A stretch of 64,000 nt of DNA from Arsukibacterium sp. UBA5043 (GCA_002415085.1 DIBV01000017.1:485818-549817), one strand, 5' to 3'. Shown: positions 39,590 to 48,734, counted from the first letter of the stretch. Program-made: numbers and translations. The notes: generated by a model not told the origin, from the sequence alone.

Positions 39590-39615
39590 ACGACTCGAGT
39601 CGCCAATCAGATGCA
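39590..39615 (-). promoter_or_regulatory. Putative autoregulatory ECF promoter of the sigma gene
   Basis: On the minus strand TGCATC (39610-39615), 14 bases, AGTCGT (39590-39595), then nnCTTG: the same elements as before the DUF4331 operon. The -10 half overlaps a 12-base perfect palindrome CGACTCGAGTCG (39591-39602). It is about 30 bases upstream of the ATG. Confidence 0.65.
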
Positions 39616-39765
39616 CCCACACATCTATTTTTACAATCCAACATTATTTTTCAAAAACAGTAATAAAAGCCAAACCGTGCGCTATCATCCGCTTCCATTT
39701 TTGCTCAGGCCCATTATGCTTAGCACACTATCAATAAATCACCCTGTTAATTAACTGAGTATCCG

Positions 39766-40815
39766 ATGCGAATTTGTTTTCTAATGTATCCTTGGGAAAA
39801 AGTAATGCCCGACGGTGACAGCACCATCAGGATGATCCATGAGGCGGTAAGTCGTGGCCACAGTGTCGCAATCACTCATGCCAACAACCTGACGGTGCGC
39901 GACAGTATTGCTCAGGCATTTTGCAAAGTGGTGGTAAAAGGTCAGAAAATTTCCAGCAATATTGCCAGCTTTTATCAGAAGGTAGAATTTAACCAGCAGA
40001 AATTACCCCTGGCTGCCTTTGACGCTATTTTTATCCGGCTAAACCCGCCATTGGACCCCATTGTACTGAACTTTCTGGACTCAGTGCGTGAAGACACTTT
40101 TATAATGAATGATTTGGATGGCATTCGCATAGCTAATAACAAAATGTATACCGCATCCTTGCATGACCCGGCCAATGAGTTTATTCCCATCACCCACGTT
40201 TCTAAAAATAAAGATTACCTGGCCCGGGTATTAGCGGAATCGGCCAATGACAAAATGATTTTAAAGCCACTTAATGGTTACGGTGGCAAAGGTGTCATTG
40301 TCATGGAGAAGTCGGCCGTACAAAGTGCCCGCTCCCTGCTGGATTTTTATATTGGTGATGGTGAGAGAGGCAACTATGTCATTTTGCAAGAATACGTAGA
40401 AGGCGCAGAGCAAGGTGATATTCGGATATTAATGCTCAATGGTAAACCCATTGGCGCCATGCGCCGCATTCCGCCGCCTGATGATGTGCGCTCGAATGTG
40501 CATGCCGGTGGCACAGTGCTAAAACATCAACTTACTGAACAAGAGAAAAAACTTTGTGCACATATCGGCCCCCGCTTAGCAAGAGACGGTTTATTTTTTG
40601 CCGGTATCGACGTTATTAACGGCAAGCTAATTGAAGTTAATGTGATGAGCCCCGGTGGGATTGCCCGGATTAACCGGCTTAATAAAGTAAGGCTTCAAGA
40701 AAAGGTTATTGATTTTATTGAGAATATCATCGAAAACAAACAAGGGGTCTCGCCACGTAAACAGGTATTTCAGCCTTTGTTGGCAGCCGCTGAATTACAG
40801 ATTGATCTTGAGTAA
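39766..40815 (+). CDS. Glutathione-synthase-like ATP-grasp ligase
   Basis: A 349-residue enzyme with the GshB-type layout: an N-terminal Rossmann-like domain (RICFLMYPWEKVMPDGDST), FDAIFIRLNPPLDP, the ATP-grasp core (MILKPLNGYGGKGVIVMEK, VILQEYVEGAEQGDIRILM) and RRIPPPDDVRSNVHAGGT followed by LIEVNVMSPGGIARIN. These correspond to GshB's substrate and metal-binding elements, but the protein is longer than classical GshB and diverges at both ends. It could therefore be a second, paralogous ligase joining a gamma-glutamyl or related peptide to glycine. It stands alone, divergent from the sigma gene. Confidence 0.75.
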   Translation: MRICFLMYPWEKVMPDGDSTIRMIHEAVSRGHSVAITHANNLTVRDSIAQAFCKVVVKGQKISSNIASFYQKVEFNQQKLPLAAFDAIFIRLNPPLDPIVLNFLDSVREDTFIMNDLDGIRIANNKMYTASLHDPANEFIPITHVSKNKDYLARVLAESANDKMILKPLNGYGGKGVIVMEKSAVQSARSLLDFYIGDGERGNYVILQEYVEGAEQGDIRILMLNGKPIGAMRRIPPPDDVRSNVHAGGTVLKHQLTEQEKKLCAHIGPRLARDGLFFAGIDVINGKLIEVNVMSPGGIARINRLNKVRLQEKVIDFIENIIENKQGVSPRKQVFQPLLAAAELQIDLE

Positions 40816-40902
40816 AAAAAATTTATCGTTAGTTGCAAAATAATTCACTGTTGTATCAGCCAGAATAACGGTAAATAGGCAAAAAAAACGGAGGTGTTGT
40901 CT

Positions 40903-41085
40903 ATGTTGTTAGCGGTTGAACCACAAGTAGAAGAAGACGATATTGCCACTGACATTGAGCTACGCAAAGAAGTCAGCAAAGACAGTAAAGCAAAGCAAAA
41001 ATATGAAGCGCGCCGGCGTATCGATGATTTGATGGAGCAAAAGCGGCTACGCCAGCTGCTAGATGACTGGGAGCTGGATGACTAA
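40903..41085 (+). CDS. Small charged protein, PA3496-like
   Basis: A 60-residue, highly charged protein without a membrane segment. The core KDSKAKQKYEARRRIDDLME, followed by QKRLRQLLDDWELDD, resembles the short PA3496-type proteins annotated as putative envelope-integrity factors. The function is not known. The ATG at 40903 has a strong CGGAGG site eight bases upstream, so I prefer it to the GTG at 40894, which lies inside that site. Confidence 0.65.
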   Translation: MLLAVEPQVEEDDIATDIELRKEVSKDSKAKQKYEARRRIDDLMEQKRLRQLLDDWELDD

Positions 41086-41110
41086 CGAATTCCGCTGCCA
41101 ATAGTGTTAA

Positions 41111-41148
41111 CAAACCCGGGGTAAGACAAGTTCAACCCTCCGGGTTTG
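41111..41148. other. Hairpin after the small charged protein gene
   Basis: CAAACCCGG (41111-41119) and CCGGGTTTG (41140-41148) form a 9-bp stem with a loop of about 20 bases. No U tract follows, so it is at best a weak terminator or an mRNA 3'-end structure. Confidence 0.4.
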
Positions 41149-41304
41149 CGTCCCTGATTTTAAAATTGGTAATTGAATCCGCTACGTCGACACGTTATGC
41201 CAAACCGTATTGGTTTCCTTGATAATAATACAGTGGTGCAACGAAGCTGCTCATCAATGTTCCGGCCAATAATTTACTGTGGTTATTTTATGTTTTGTCA
41301 CTAC

Positions 41305-41316
41305 TGACGATCGTCA
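41305..41316. promoter_or_regulatory. 12-base palindrome upstream of the GGDEF-EAL gene
   Basis: TGACGATCGTCA is a perfect palindrome 57 bases before the ATG at 41373. It may be the operator of an unidentified dimeric regulator. The rest of the 41086-41372 gap shows only the hairpin at 41111. Confidence 0.3.
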
Positions 41317-41372
41317 ACTGCTACAATAACACCCTTAGCGTATTTAATATTTCGGTTTCCGTCTGAACCTCT

Positions 41373-44342
41373 ATGCCGCAACTTATTCGCAAACAACGTC
41401 GTCTTCTCATTATTGTTACGATACTGGTATTCCTGCTGAGCCTGCTGGTCAGCATCAGTCTGGTCAATTATCTTGCTGAACAACGGCAACTGCAGCAACA
41501 CCGCCAGGTCAGCGCCAGCGCCAACGCGTTCGCCTATTCACTACAGCAAGAGCTTAACCGACAACTTAGTGCCGCCAGCGCAATGGCTGCATTTGTCAGG
41601 CAACAAGAAGGTGACGTCAGTCAGTTTAACCAGTTTGCTAAAATGCTGTTCCGTTACTATCCAAATGTAACTGCCTTGGCGTTAGCGCCAGCTGGTATCG
41701 TTGAAGCGGTTTATCCACTAACCGGTAACCGCGAGTTACTGGGTTATCAGATCACGACTGATCCAAAACAGGCCAGTGCAGCAAACGCCAGCCTGAACAG
41801 CGATATAATTCATGTGACCGGCCCTTATCAGCTGAGGCAAGGTGGTGAGGGTATTATTGGCCGACTGGCGGTATATCTTGATCCGCCAGAGCAAGCTTGG
41901 TGGGGACTGGTCAATGTCACGCTGCGCCTGGCCGATCTGAAAAGCCTTGAGCGGTTGGATAACTTACAGCAACAAGGAATACATTATCAGCTGGCTCGAT
42001 TAGAACAAGACAGTGATATCGTTTACCCCATCCGTCAGTCGAGCTCAGATAAATTAACTGATCCCGTGGTGCAAATTATTAAGTTAGGCGATACAAGCTG
42101 GCAGTTGCAGCTGGCGCCAGAAAAAGGCTGGGGAGACAAGTATACCGACTATCGGCAGCGACTTCTGGCATTGCTGTTTAGCGCTATGCTGGCCGTTTTA
42201 ATCGCCCAGCTCATTCAGACCAGAATGCACAAGTTCCAACTGGAAAGACTTGTCCGCACGCGCACTGCGGCCCTGCATACTGAGCTGCAGCGCCAAAAAT
42301 CATTTATTGCTGCGTCCAACAGCGGAAGCTGGGAGTTTTATCAACCGCAAAATCAGTTAACGGGTAGCAGCGAATATTACGCCATGCTTGGCTATAACAA
42401 AGCCAACTTTGCCGATAATCTACCTCACAATCTCAGCAGTTGCTGGACTAGCCTGTTGCATCCGGCCGATGCAGCAAAAGCCAGCGCAGCGTTTCATCAT
42501 TATCTGCAGCATAGTGCTCCAGACAGTACATACGACAATAGCTTTCGAATGCGCCATGCTGATGGTAGCTGGCGCTGGATCTTATCTCGCGGTAAAACTC
42601 TGCTCGATGAGCAAGGCCAGAAAACATCACTAAGTGTTGGCATTCACCTGGATATTACTGCTCGCAAAGAAGCAGAATTAAAACTGCAGCTAATGGCAAG
42701 ATTGTTTGAACAAAGTTCTGAAGGCGTACTGATTACTGATGCGGACCAGAAAATTGTTATGGTAAATCAGGCTTTCAGCAAGATAAGTGGCTATACTGCG
42801 GCGGAAGTATTGGGCAAAAACCCGAAAATACTGGCATCCGGACGACAAGATAAAAATTTTTACGAACAGATGTGGCAGGCTATCGCCCAGCAAGGCAGCT
42901 GGCAGGGTGAGATCTGGAACCGTCGCAAAAACGGCAGTTCCTATCCGCAATGGCTGTCCATCAGCAGAATTACCGATGATCAGCAAAAGATTAGCCATTA
43001 TGTGGCACTGTTTAGTGATATAAGTCAGTACAAGAAAGACGAAGCACAGATCAAATTTCTGGCAAACTACGACCCCCTTACTCAGTTACCTAACCGCAGT
43101 TTATTGATAGATCGTACCGAACAGGCGTTATTACATGCGCAGCGAAATAACCAGCCACTGGCCATGCTGTTGATGGACTTAGATCGTTTTAAGCAAGTAA
43201 ACGAGAGCCTGGGCCATGAATCAGGTGATGAGTTACTGGTTCAGGTTGCCCAGCGTTTGCGTAAATTGAGCAGAGCCCAAGATACCCTTAGCCGGCTGGG
43301 TGGCGACGAATTTGTATTGGTATTGCCAGACACTGACGCCAACGGCGCAGCCCATTTAGCAGAGCGAATGCTGCCTCTTATTTTACAGCCTTACTACCTG
43401 GCGGCGCAGGAGTTGAACCTGTCAATGTCGGTGGGTATTGCCATGTACCCGGAGGATGGAGCGCAATTTCATCAGTTGTATAAACATGCCGATATTGCAA
43501 TGTACAAATCAAAAGAAAGTGGTCGCAACCGATATTCTTTTTTTACCGCCGATATGCAACAGTTTCACACCCGGAATCTGTTACTGGAAAACGCCCTGCG
43601 ACGGGCAATTGACCGTAATGAACTCAGCCTTGTTTATCAACCACAATATTCATTACATACCGAGCAACTAATCGGTTTTGAAGCCTTGTTGCGCTGGCAT
43701 CATGAAGACTTTGGTCAGGTATCTCCTGCCGAGTTTATTCCACTGGCAGAAAGAAATGGTTTAATTATCGCTATCGGTGAGTGGGTTATTATTACCGCCT
43801 TACAACAACTGGCTTATTGGCACAGTATGGGGTCTCATCAATTAAATATGGCAATAAACTTATCCAGTATTCAATTTCGTCAGGAAACCTTGCAACAGTT
43901 CGTTAATAACGCGATTGAGTTCAGTGGGGTACCGGCGACTAATGTTGAACTGGAAATTACCGAAAGTGCTATGGCCGAGCAACCAGAAAAAGCCATCGCG
44001 CTTATCGCAGAGCTTAAAGCCAGCGGTCTGCATATCGCTATCGACGATTTTGGTACCGGATACTCTTCGCTGAGTTATCTTAAACGCTTTGCATTGAACA
44101 AACTTAAAATAGATCAGTCATTTGTCCGCGACTTGCTCAGTGACAAACAAGATAAAGCTATCGTCAGCGCCATTATCAATATGGCTGATAATCTGGGGTT
44201 AAAAACCATTGCAGAGGGCGTGGAAACTGAAGCTCAGCGCGACTTATTAAAACAACTGGGTTGTGATGAAATACAAGGCTACTACTATAGCAAACCCTTG
44301 TCTGCCGAAGATGCGACCATGTTTATTAAGCAGCAGAAATAA
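41373..44342 (+). CDS. CHASE-PAS-PAS-GGDEF-EAL cyclic di-GMP enzyme
   Basis: A 989-residue inner-membrane protein. Two membrane helices (about 11-33 and 266-288) flank a periplasmic CHASE domain (YYPNVTALALAPAGIVEAVYP). PAS domains are at about 300-425 and 440-560 (GVLITDADQKIVMVNQAFSK). The cyclase site GGDEF is intact at about residue 643, with an RxxD inhibitory site (RAQD) five residues before it. The EAL domain starts near 770 (GFEALLRW) and keeps ELEITESAM, AIDDFGTGYSSLSYL and IAEGVE. Both activities could be present; such proteins often work chiefly as phosphodiesterases. It probably tunes motility or biofilm in response to a periplasmic ligand. Confidence 0.93.
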   Translation: MPQLIRKQRRLLIIVTILVFLLSLLVSISLVNYLAEQRQLQQHRQVSASANAFAYSLQQELNRQLSAASAMAAFVRQQEGDVSQFNQFAKMLFRYYPNVTALALAPAGIVEAVYPLTGNRELLGYQITTDPKQASAANASLNSDIIHVTGPYQLRQGGEGIIGRLAVYLDPPEQAWWGLVNVTLRLADLKSLERLDNLQQQGIHYQLARLEQDSDIVYPIRQSSSDKLTDPVVQIIKLGDTSWQLQLAPEKGWGDKYTDYRQRLLALLFSAMLAVLIAQLIQTRMHKFQLERLVRTRTAALHTELQRQKSFIAASNSGSWEFYQPQNQLTGSSEYYAMLGYNKANFADNLPHNLSSCWTSLLHPADAAKASAAFHHYLQHSAPDSTYDNSFRMRHADGSWRWILSRGKTLLDEQGQKTSLSVGIHLDITARKEAELKLQLMARLFEQSSEGVLITDADQKIVMVNQAFSKISGYTAAEVLGKNPKILASGRQDKNFYEQMWQAIAQQGSWQGEIWNRRKNGSSYPQWLSISRITDDQQKISHYVALFSDISQYKKDEAQIKFLANYDPLTQLPNRSLLIDRTEQALLHAQRNNQPLAMLLMDLDRFKQVNESLGHESGDELLVQVAQRLRKLSRAQDTLSRLGGDEFVLVLPDTDANGAAHLAERMLPLILQPYYLAAQELNLSMSVGIAMYPEDGAQFHQLYKHADIAMYKSKESGRNRYSFFTADMQQFHTRNLLLENALRRAIDRNELSLVYQPQYSLHTEQLIGFEALLRWHHEDFGQVSPAEFIPLAERNGLIIAIGEWVIITALQQLAYWHSMGSHQLNMAINLSSIQFRQETLQQFVNNAIEFSGVPATNVELEITESAMAEQPEKAIALIAELKASGLHIAIDDFGTGYSSLSYLKRFALNKLKIDQSFVRDLLSDKQDKAIVSAIINMADNLGLKTIAEGVETEAQRDLLKQLGCDEIQGYYYSKPLSAEDATMFIKQQK

Positions 44343-44383
44343 AAAACGTTGTTAGGGTCATTATTGCCAAACCCTGCAAAAAC

Positions 44384-44409
44384 AAAAAAGGTGCTTAAGC
44401 ACCTTTTTT
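44384..44409. terminator. Bidirectional terminator between the GGDEF-EAL gene and folE
   Basis: The 26 bases form a complete palindrome around GGTGCTTAAGCACC with flanking A6/T6. It serves the two convergent genes. Confidence 0.9.
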
Positions 44410-44428
44410 ACCAGTATATATTTAGCGC

Positions 44429-45073
44429 TTAGTAGCGCGCTAAAAACTCGGCACGGGTTCGGCCGTCGTCTTTAAAAATGCCACCGAGCGCCGTGGTCTG
44501 GGTTTTTGAGTTCATATCCATTACTCCCCGTGATTTGACACAATAATGTACGGCATCCATGGTTACCGCCACATCCTTAGTTTGCAACAGGGTTTGTAAT
44601 GCCAGCAAAATTTGCTGGGTAAGCCGCTCCTGCACCTGTGGGCGCTGAGCAAAAAACCTGACAATCCGGTTTATCTTAGACAAACCAATGATTCTACCCT
44701 GCGGAATATAAGCCACAGTAGCACTGCCATCGATAGTCACAAAGTGATGCTCGCAGGTGCTGGTAAAACTAATGTCTTTTACCTTAACCATTTCCCGCAC
44801 CTGCATTTTGTTTTCAATCAGGGCTATTTTCGGGAAGTTTTTATAATTAAGGCCGCCAAACACTTCATCAACATACATTTTGGCTATGCGATGCGGCGTT
44901 TCACTTAAGCTGTCATCCGTTAAATCAAGGCCAAGTGTACTGACAACTTCAGTCATTAACTGGGAGATCTTCCGATACTTCTCATCCCTGGACAGGCCAT
45001 TGTCCAGCATTGGGGTTTCTAGCCCATGAGCTTCAAGCGCACTGCGCACTAAAACGGCTTCTTCTGACAACAT
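44429..45073 (-). CDS. folE: GTP cyclohydrolase I
   Basis: A 214-residue enzyme that makes dihydroneopterin triphosphate, the first step to folate. The zinc and active-site residues are in [22 protein letters not shown] (in two parts) and [14 protein letters not shown], and [20 protein letters not shown] is the other core motif. The C-terminal FLARY fits the family. The ATG at 45073 is at the usual N-terminus. Confidence 0.96.
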   Translation of the reverse strand: MLSEEAVLVRSALEAHGLETPMLDNGLSRDEKYRKISQLMTEVVSTLGLDLTDDSLSETPHRIAKMYVDEVFGGLNYKNFPKIALIENKMQVREMVKVKDISFTSTCEHHFVTIDGSATVAYIPQGRIIGLSKINRIVRFFAQRPQVQERLTQQILLALQTLLQTKDVAVTMDAVHYCVKSRGVMDMNSKTQTTALGGIFKDDGRTRAEFLARY

Positions 45074-45199
45074 ACTTTAAATCCAACTAAGCGTTATGTG
45101 ATGCTTTTACGGCAAAACAAAAACATTAGTTTAGTAATTAACTCAACTTTCTACTAAATAGCCACAAAATACCGACTGCCACAATGTAGTAGCTAAAAA

Positions 45200-45553
45200 T
45201 TACTGTACCCGGGCCAGTGATTCCAGCAGCTCACGTGGCTCTACTTCCGGACCGTTCAACGACTCGTCCCAGTTTGTGCCAATTAATACGCCATCGTCGT
45301 ACATTTCTTTTAACCAGCCATCGCAAAATACATCCAGCGGAATTGCTTCTGGTTTATAGCCTGCCCACTCATCTGAACAATGCGCCTGGGCGTCCGCTTT
45401 GTTAGACCAAAAGGGCATTACGTCGGTTTCTTCAAACTCGACAGACTCTACTACCAGCAAATCTTCGCCATCTGCCAGGGTCCAGACGATGCCATTAGTT
45501 TTAGCTTCTTCAACAAATTTTTGGTAACTCGGATCGTGTTCAAACTCGGCCAT
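45200..45553 (-). CDS. DUF2750-family small protein
   Basis: A 117-residue, acidic, probably cytoplasmic protein. It shows the DUF2750 pattern: a short helix (DPSYQKFVEEAKTNGIVWTL), the strand-turn LVVESVEFEETDVMPFWSNK, and AIPLDVFCDGWLKEMYDDGV followed by GTNWDESLNGPEVEP. The function of the family is not known. It is divergent from ettA, with about 157 bases between them. Confidence 0.85.
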   Translation of the reverse strand: MAEFEHDPSYQKFVEEAKTNGIVWTLADGEDLLVVESVEFEETDVMPFWSNKADAQAHCSDEWAGYKPEAIPLDVFCDGWLKEMYDDGVLIGTNWDESLNGPEVEPRELLESLARVQ

Positions 45554-45710
45554 AACATACCTGCATTTCGGTGGCTAATAATGACTGCTATTAGAACAGA
45601 TTTAGCGGGTAAAAAGCCATCATTATCGTTCTGTCAGTCAGTGGCTTTCCCTGATGGCTTAAAATAACGTACAATTTGCGCCATCATCAATAACTGGTTG
45701 TAATAGCACT

Positions 45711-47372
45711 ATGGCGCAATATATTTACTCAATGCATCGGGTGTCAAAAGTTGTCCCGCCGAAAAAGACCATTTTAAAAGATATCTCGTTGTCGTTTTTC
45801 CCCGGCGCTAAAATTGGCGTATTGGGTTTAAACGGCGCTGGTAAATCAACCCTGCTGCGGATTATGGCTGGGGTTGATACCGAATTTGAAGGCGAAGCCC
45901 GGCCGCTGGCTGGCACCAAAATTGGATATTTACCGCAAGAGCCGGTGCTGGATACCAGTAAAACCGTGCGGCAGATTGTCGAAGAAGCGGTCGCCGATGT
46001 AAAAGAAGCATTTAGCCGGCTCGATCAGGTTTATGCCGCATATGCTGAGGAAAACGCTGACTTTGATGCCCTTGCCCGCGAGCAAGGCGAACTGGAAGCG
46101 CTCATTCAGGCCAAAGATGGTCATAATCTGGAAAATACGCTGGAGCGTGCTGCTGATGCACTTCGCTTGCCGCCATGGGAAGCAAATATAGGCCATTTAT
46201 CAGGCGGTGAACGGCGCCGGGTTGCTATTTGCCGGCTGCTGCTGGAACGGCCCGATATGTTGCTGCTGGATGAGCCGACCAACCACCTGGATGCTGAGTC
46301 CGTCGCCTGGTTAGAGCGCTTCCTGCACGACTACCCTGGCACCGTGGTCGCGATTACCCACGACCGTTACTTCCTTGATAATGTCGCCGGCTGGATTTTA
46401 GAGCTGGACCGTGGCTATGGTATTCCTTGGGAAGGCAACTATTCGTCCTGGCTGGAACAAAAGGATGCTCGCTTACAACAGGAAGAAAAAACTGAAAATG
46501 CCCGCCAGCGCTCCATTAAACAGGAACTGGAGTGGGTACGCACTAACCCTAAGGGTCGCCACGCTAAAAGCAAGGCGCGGATGGCACGCTTTGAAGCGCT
46601 GCAAAGCCAGGACTTCCAAAAGCGTAACGAAACTAACGAGCTGTTTATTCCGCCAGGGCCGCGTCTGGGTGACAAGGTACTGGAGGTTAACCACCTGCGT
46701 AAATCTTTTGCCGACCGTTTGCTGATAAATGACCTGAGTTTCAGTGTGCCAAAAGGCGCAATTGTTGGCATTATTGGCCCGAACGGTGCCGGTAAATCAA
46801 CGCTGTTTAAAATGATCACCGGCAGCGAACAGCCCGATAGCGGCACTATTGAGATTGGCGATACTGTGCAGGTGGCCAGCGTTGATCAGTTCCGCGATAG
46901 CATGAACCCGAAAAATACGGTATGGCAGGAAATTTCAAATGGCCAGGATATGCTGCAGATTGGTAGTTTCCAAATCCCCAGCCGGGCTTATGTGGGTCGT
47001 TTTAACTTTAAAGGCAACGACCAGCAGAAATTTATTGGCGAGCTTTCAGGTGGTGAGCGCAACCGGGTGCATTTAGCTGCACTGTTAAAAGCAGGTGGTA
47101 ACATGTTGCTGCTGGATGAACCGACCAATGACCTGGACGTGGAAACACTGCGGGCGCTGGAAAATGCCCTACTCGACTTCCCGGGTTGTGCTATGGTGAT
47201 TTCGCACGACCGTTGGTTTCTGGACCGGATAGCTACCCATATTCTGGATTACCGTGACGAAGGCCAGGTAAATTTCTTCGAGGGTAACTACTCTGATTAC
47301 GAAGGTTGGCTAAAAGCCACTTATGGCGCCGCAGCACTGGAACCTCACCGGATAAAATACAAAAAAATATAG
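45711..47372 (+). CDS. ettA: Energy-dependent translational throttle protein EttA (ABC-F)
   Basis: A 553-residue cytoplasmic ATPase with two ABC modules and no membrane part. Walker A motifs are GLNGAGKST and GPNGAGKST; signatures are LSGGERRRVAICRLLLERP and LSGGERNRVHLAALLKAGG; Walker B regions are LLLDEPTNHLD and LLLDEPTNDLD. The linker (about 240-320) with ENARQRSIKQELEWVRTNPK matches the P-site tRNA interaction motif region. In E. coli EttA enters the ribosomal E site and gates the first elongation step according to ATP/ADP levels. The ATG at 45711 gives the family length. Confidence 0.96.
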   Translation: MAQYIYSMHRVSKVVPPKKTILKDISLSFFPGAKIGVLGLNGAGKSTLLRIMAGVDTEFEGEARPLAGTKIGYLPQEPVLDTSKTVRQIVEEAVADVKEAFSRLDQVYAAYAEENADFDALAREQGELEALIQAKDGHNLENTLERAADALRLPPWEANIGHLSGGERRRVAICRLLLERPDMLLLDEPTNHLDAESVAWLERFLHDYPGTVVAITHDRYFLDNVAGWILELDRGYGIPWEGNYSSWLEQKDARLQQEEKTENARQRSIKQELEWVRTNPKGRHAKSKARMARFEALQSQDFQKRNETNELFIPPGPRLGDKVLEVNHLRKSFADRLLINDLSFSVPKGAIVGIIGPNGAGKSTLFKMITGSEQPDSGTIEIGDTVQVASVDQFRDSMNPKNTVWQEISNGQDMLQIGSFQIPSRAYVGRFNFKGNDQQKFIGELSGGERNRVHLAALLKAGGNMLLLDEPTNDLDVETLRALENALLDFPGCAMVISHDRWFLDRIATHILDYRDEGQVNFFEGNYSDYEGWLKATYGAAALEPHRIKYKKI

Positions 47373-47482
47373 TGGATACATCAGCAAACAGGACAGCAGC
47401 GTTGTCGTTTAATCCGCATTTAATAAAGCGCGGTTGTCCTGATGCTATAACTCTCTTTAAATTACTAATTACGGGCTACATT

Positions 47483-48166
47483 ATGAAAGCGGGAACTCTT
47501 TGGCTGAAACCAGTTAAATTACTGGCCGTTGCCAGTATCAGTTGGTTAATGGTGGCGTGCTCTGAGCCTGCCACACCTGAAATCGACGGCGAGCAGGCTA
47601 CAAACTCACCAACGACTGTTGCTACACTGCAGTTTGAGCAGGATAAACACTACCGACTGGTAGAAAATATCGACGCTGAGGATGCCAGGCCACCCTATCT
47701 GATAGAGTACTTCTGGTTTGGCTGCCAGCATTGCCAGCGCTTTGAACCGGTACTGGAAAGCATATTATTGCGCCGACCGGAATTAACCCTGGTGCGTAAA
47801 CATGCCGCGGTCGCCAGGCACTGGCAAACCGATGCCCGGATATTTTATACCTTGCAGCAAATGAACCTGGAGCATTTAACCAAACCCCTGCTTGAGCTAT
47901 ACAGCGAAAAACAGCAACTGACACCAGTAGATTTACAGCAGTTTTTAACCAGCCACCAGGTTGACCAGGCACAATTTTTCGATATTGCAGAAAACAGCGA
48001 GCAGGTAGTTGTTAAGCTGCAGCAAAGTGCCAGCGAAATGCAGAATAATGAGATTGGTGGCGTTCCGGCGCTGGTGGTCAACGGTCGTTATTTAATTCTG
48101 CCGCATGCTGATATTAACAGCCTGGAAGCCTATCTGGCATTAATCGATCATCTGCTGGCTAAATAA
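47483..48166 (+). CDS. DsbA-like thiol:disulfide lipoprotein
   Basis: A 227-residue thioredoxin-fold protein with an N-terminal signal ending LMVAC, a near-canonical lipobox (Met rather than Leu at -3). After a Thr/Pro linker the domain begins at about residue 60 (YRLVENIDAEDARPPYLIEY); the active site is FGCQHCQRFEP, a CQHC pair, and the cis-proline loop is IGGVPALVVNGRYLI. The domain plan is that of DsbA, with a helical insertion. A soluble DsbA would be periplasmic; here a membrane-anchored form is predicted. The start at 47483 excludes 59 upstream residues that overlap ettA. Confidence 0.85.
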   Translation: MKAGTLWLKPVKLLAVASISWLMVACSEPATPEIDGEQATNSPTTVATLQFEQDKHYRLVENIDAEDARPPYLIEYFWFGCQHCQRFEPVLESILLRRPELTLVRKHAAVARHWQTDARIFYTLQQMNLEHLTKPLLELYSEKQQLTPVDLQQFLTSHQVDQAQFFDIAENSEQVVVKLQQSASEMQNNEIGGVPALVVNGRYLILPHADINSLEAYLALIDHLLAK

Positions 48167-48260
48167 CCGCAATCGTGTGGCAGGTCATAAATAGCCGCTG
48201 GCAAATGCAGCCATTGCGCTAAATTATGATTGCAACTCTGGCCGGCTGTGATATTGTAAC

Positions 48261-48275
48261 TGATAACTATTATCA
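48261..48275. promoter_or_regulatory. Candidate Fur box before the DUF6746 gene
   Basis: TGATAACTATTATCA differs from the 7-1-7 Fur consensus TGATAATNATTATCA at one arm position. It lies 18 bases before the ATG at 48294 and would overlap the promoter -10 region. Confidence 0.6.
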
Positions 48276-48293
48276 TCTACATTGAGAGGTTTT

Positions 48294-48668
48294 ATGAAAA
48301 CGGCTATTAGTTTCAGCACAGCGTTTTTCCTGGCTGCGGTTACCTTTAACAGCATGGCAGACGAGCAACGGCCCGATCATTTTAAAGGACAAAAAGCGGC
48401 AAACTTAACCGAAGCAATTGAATTATTCCGCAGCAATAACCAAAAACTGCAGCAACTGATGCAGGGCGAACTGAATGCGGAAGCTATGGTGGAAATTCAT
48501 CAGCTGACCTACACCCTGGAAAATGCGCTTGAGAAAATTCATAGTGAAACAACGGAATTAAAAGCAGTATTGGAAGACGTCCATCTGGGTTCAGAGAATA
48601 TGGATTTTGCCAAAGTTAAACAGCAGGCTAAACGCTATCTGGATACCGCGACTACTCTGGTTAAATAA
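48294..48668 (+). CDS. Secreted helical protein, DUF6746-like
   Basis: A 124-residue protein with a signal peptide (KTAISFSTAFFLAAVTFNSMA) and a fully helical mature part: DEQRPDHFKGQKAANLTEAI, then VEIHQLTYTLENALEKIHSE and a C-terminal AKRYLDTATTLVK. The RPDHFKG and HQLTYTLENALEKI stretches match what I recall of DUF6746 proteins in related genera. Function is unknown; the general shape (small periplasmic helical bundle, H at both ends) recalls cytochrome-b562-like bundles, which is a guess. GAGAGG precedes the ATG. A likely Fur site points to iron control. Confidence 0.65.
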   Translation: MKTAISFSTAFFLAAVTFNSMADEQRPDHFKGQKAANLTEAIELFRSNNQKLQQLMQGELNAEAMVEIHQLTYTLENALEKIHSETTELKAVLEDVHLGSENMDFAKVKQQAKRYLDTATTLVK

Positions 48669-48734
48669 CGAACGACTGATCCAAAGTTTCAGGCCCGGTA
48701 TACTGTTATAAGTTTGTTTTAACCGGAGACGCCA

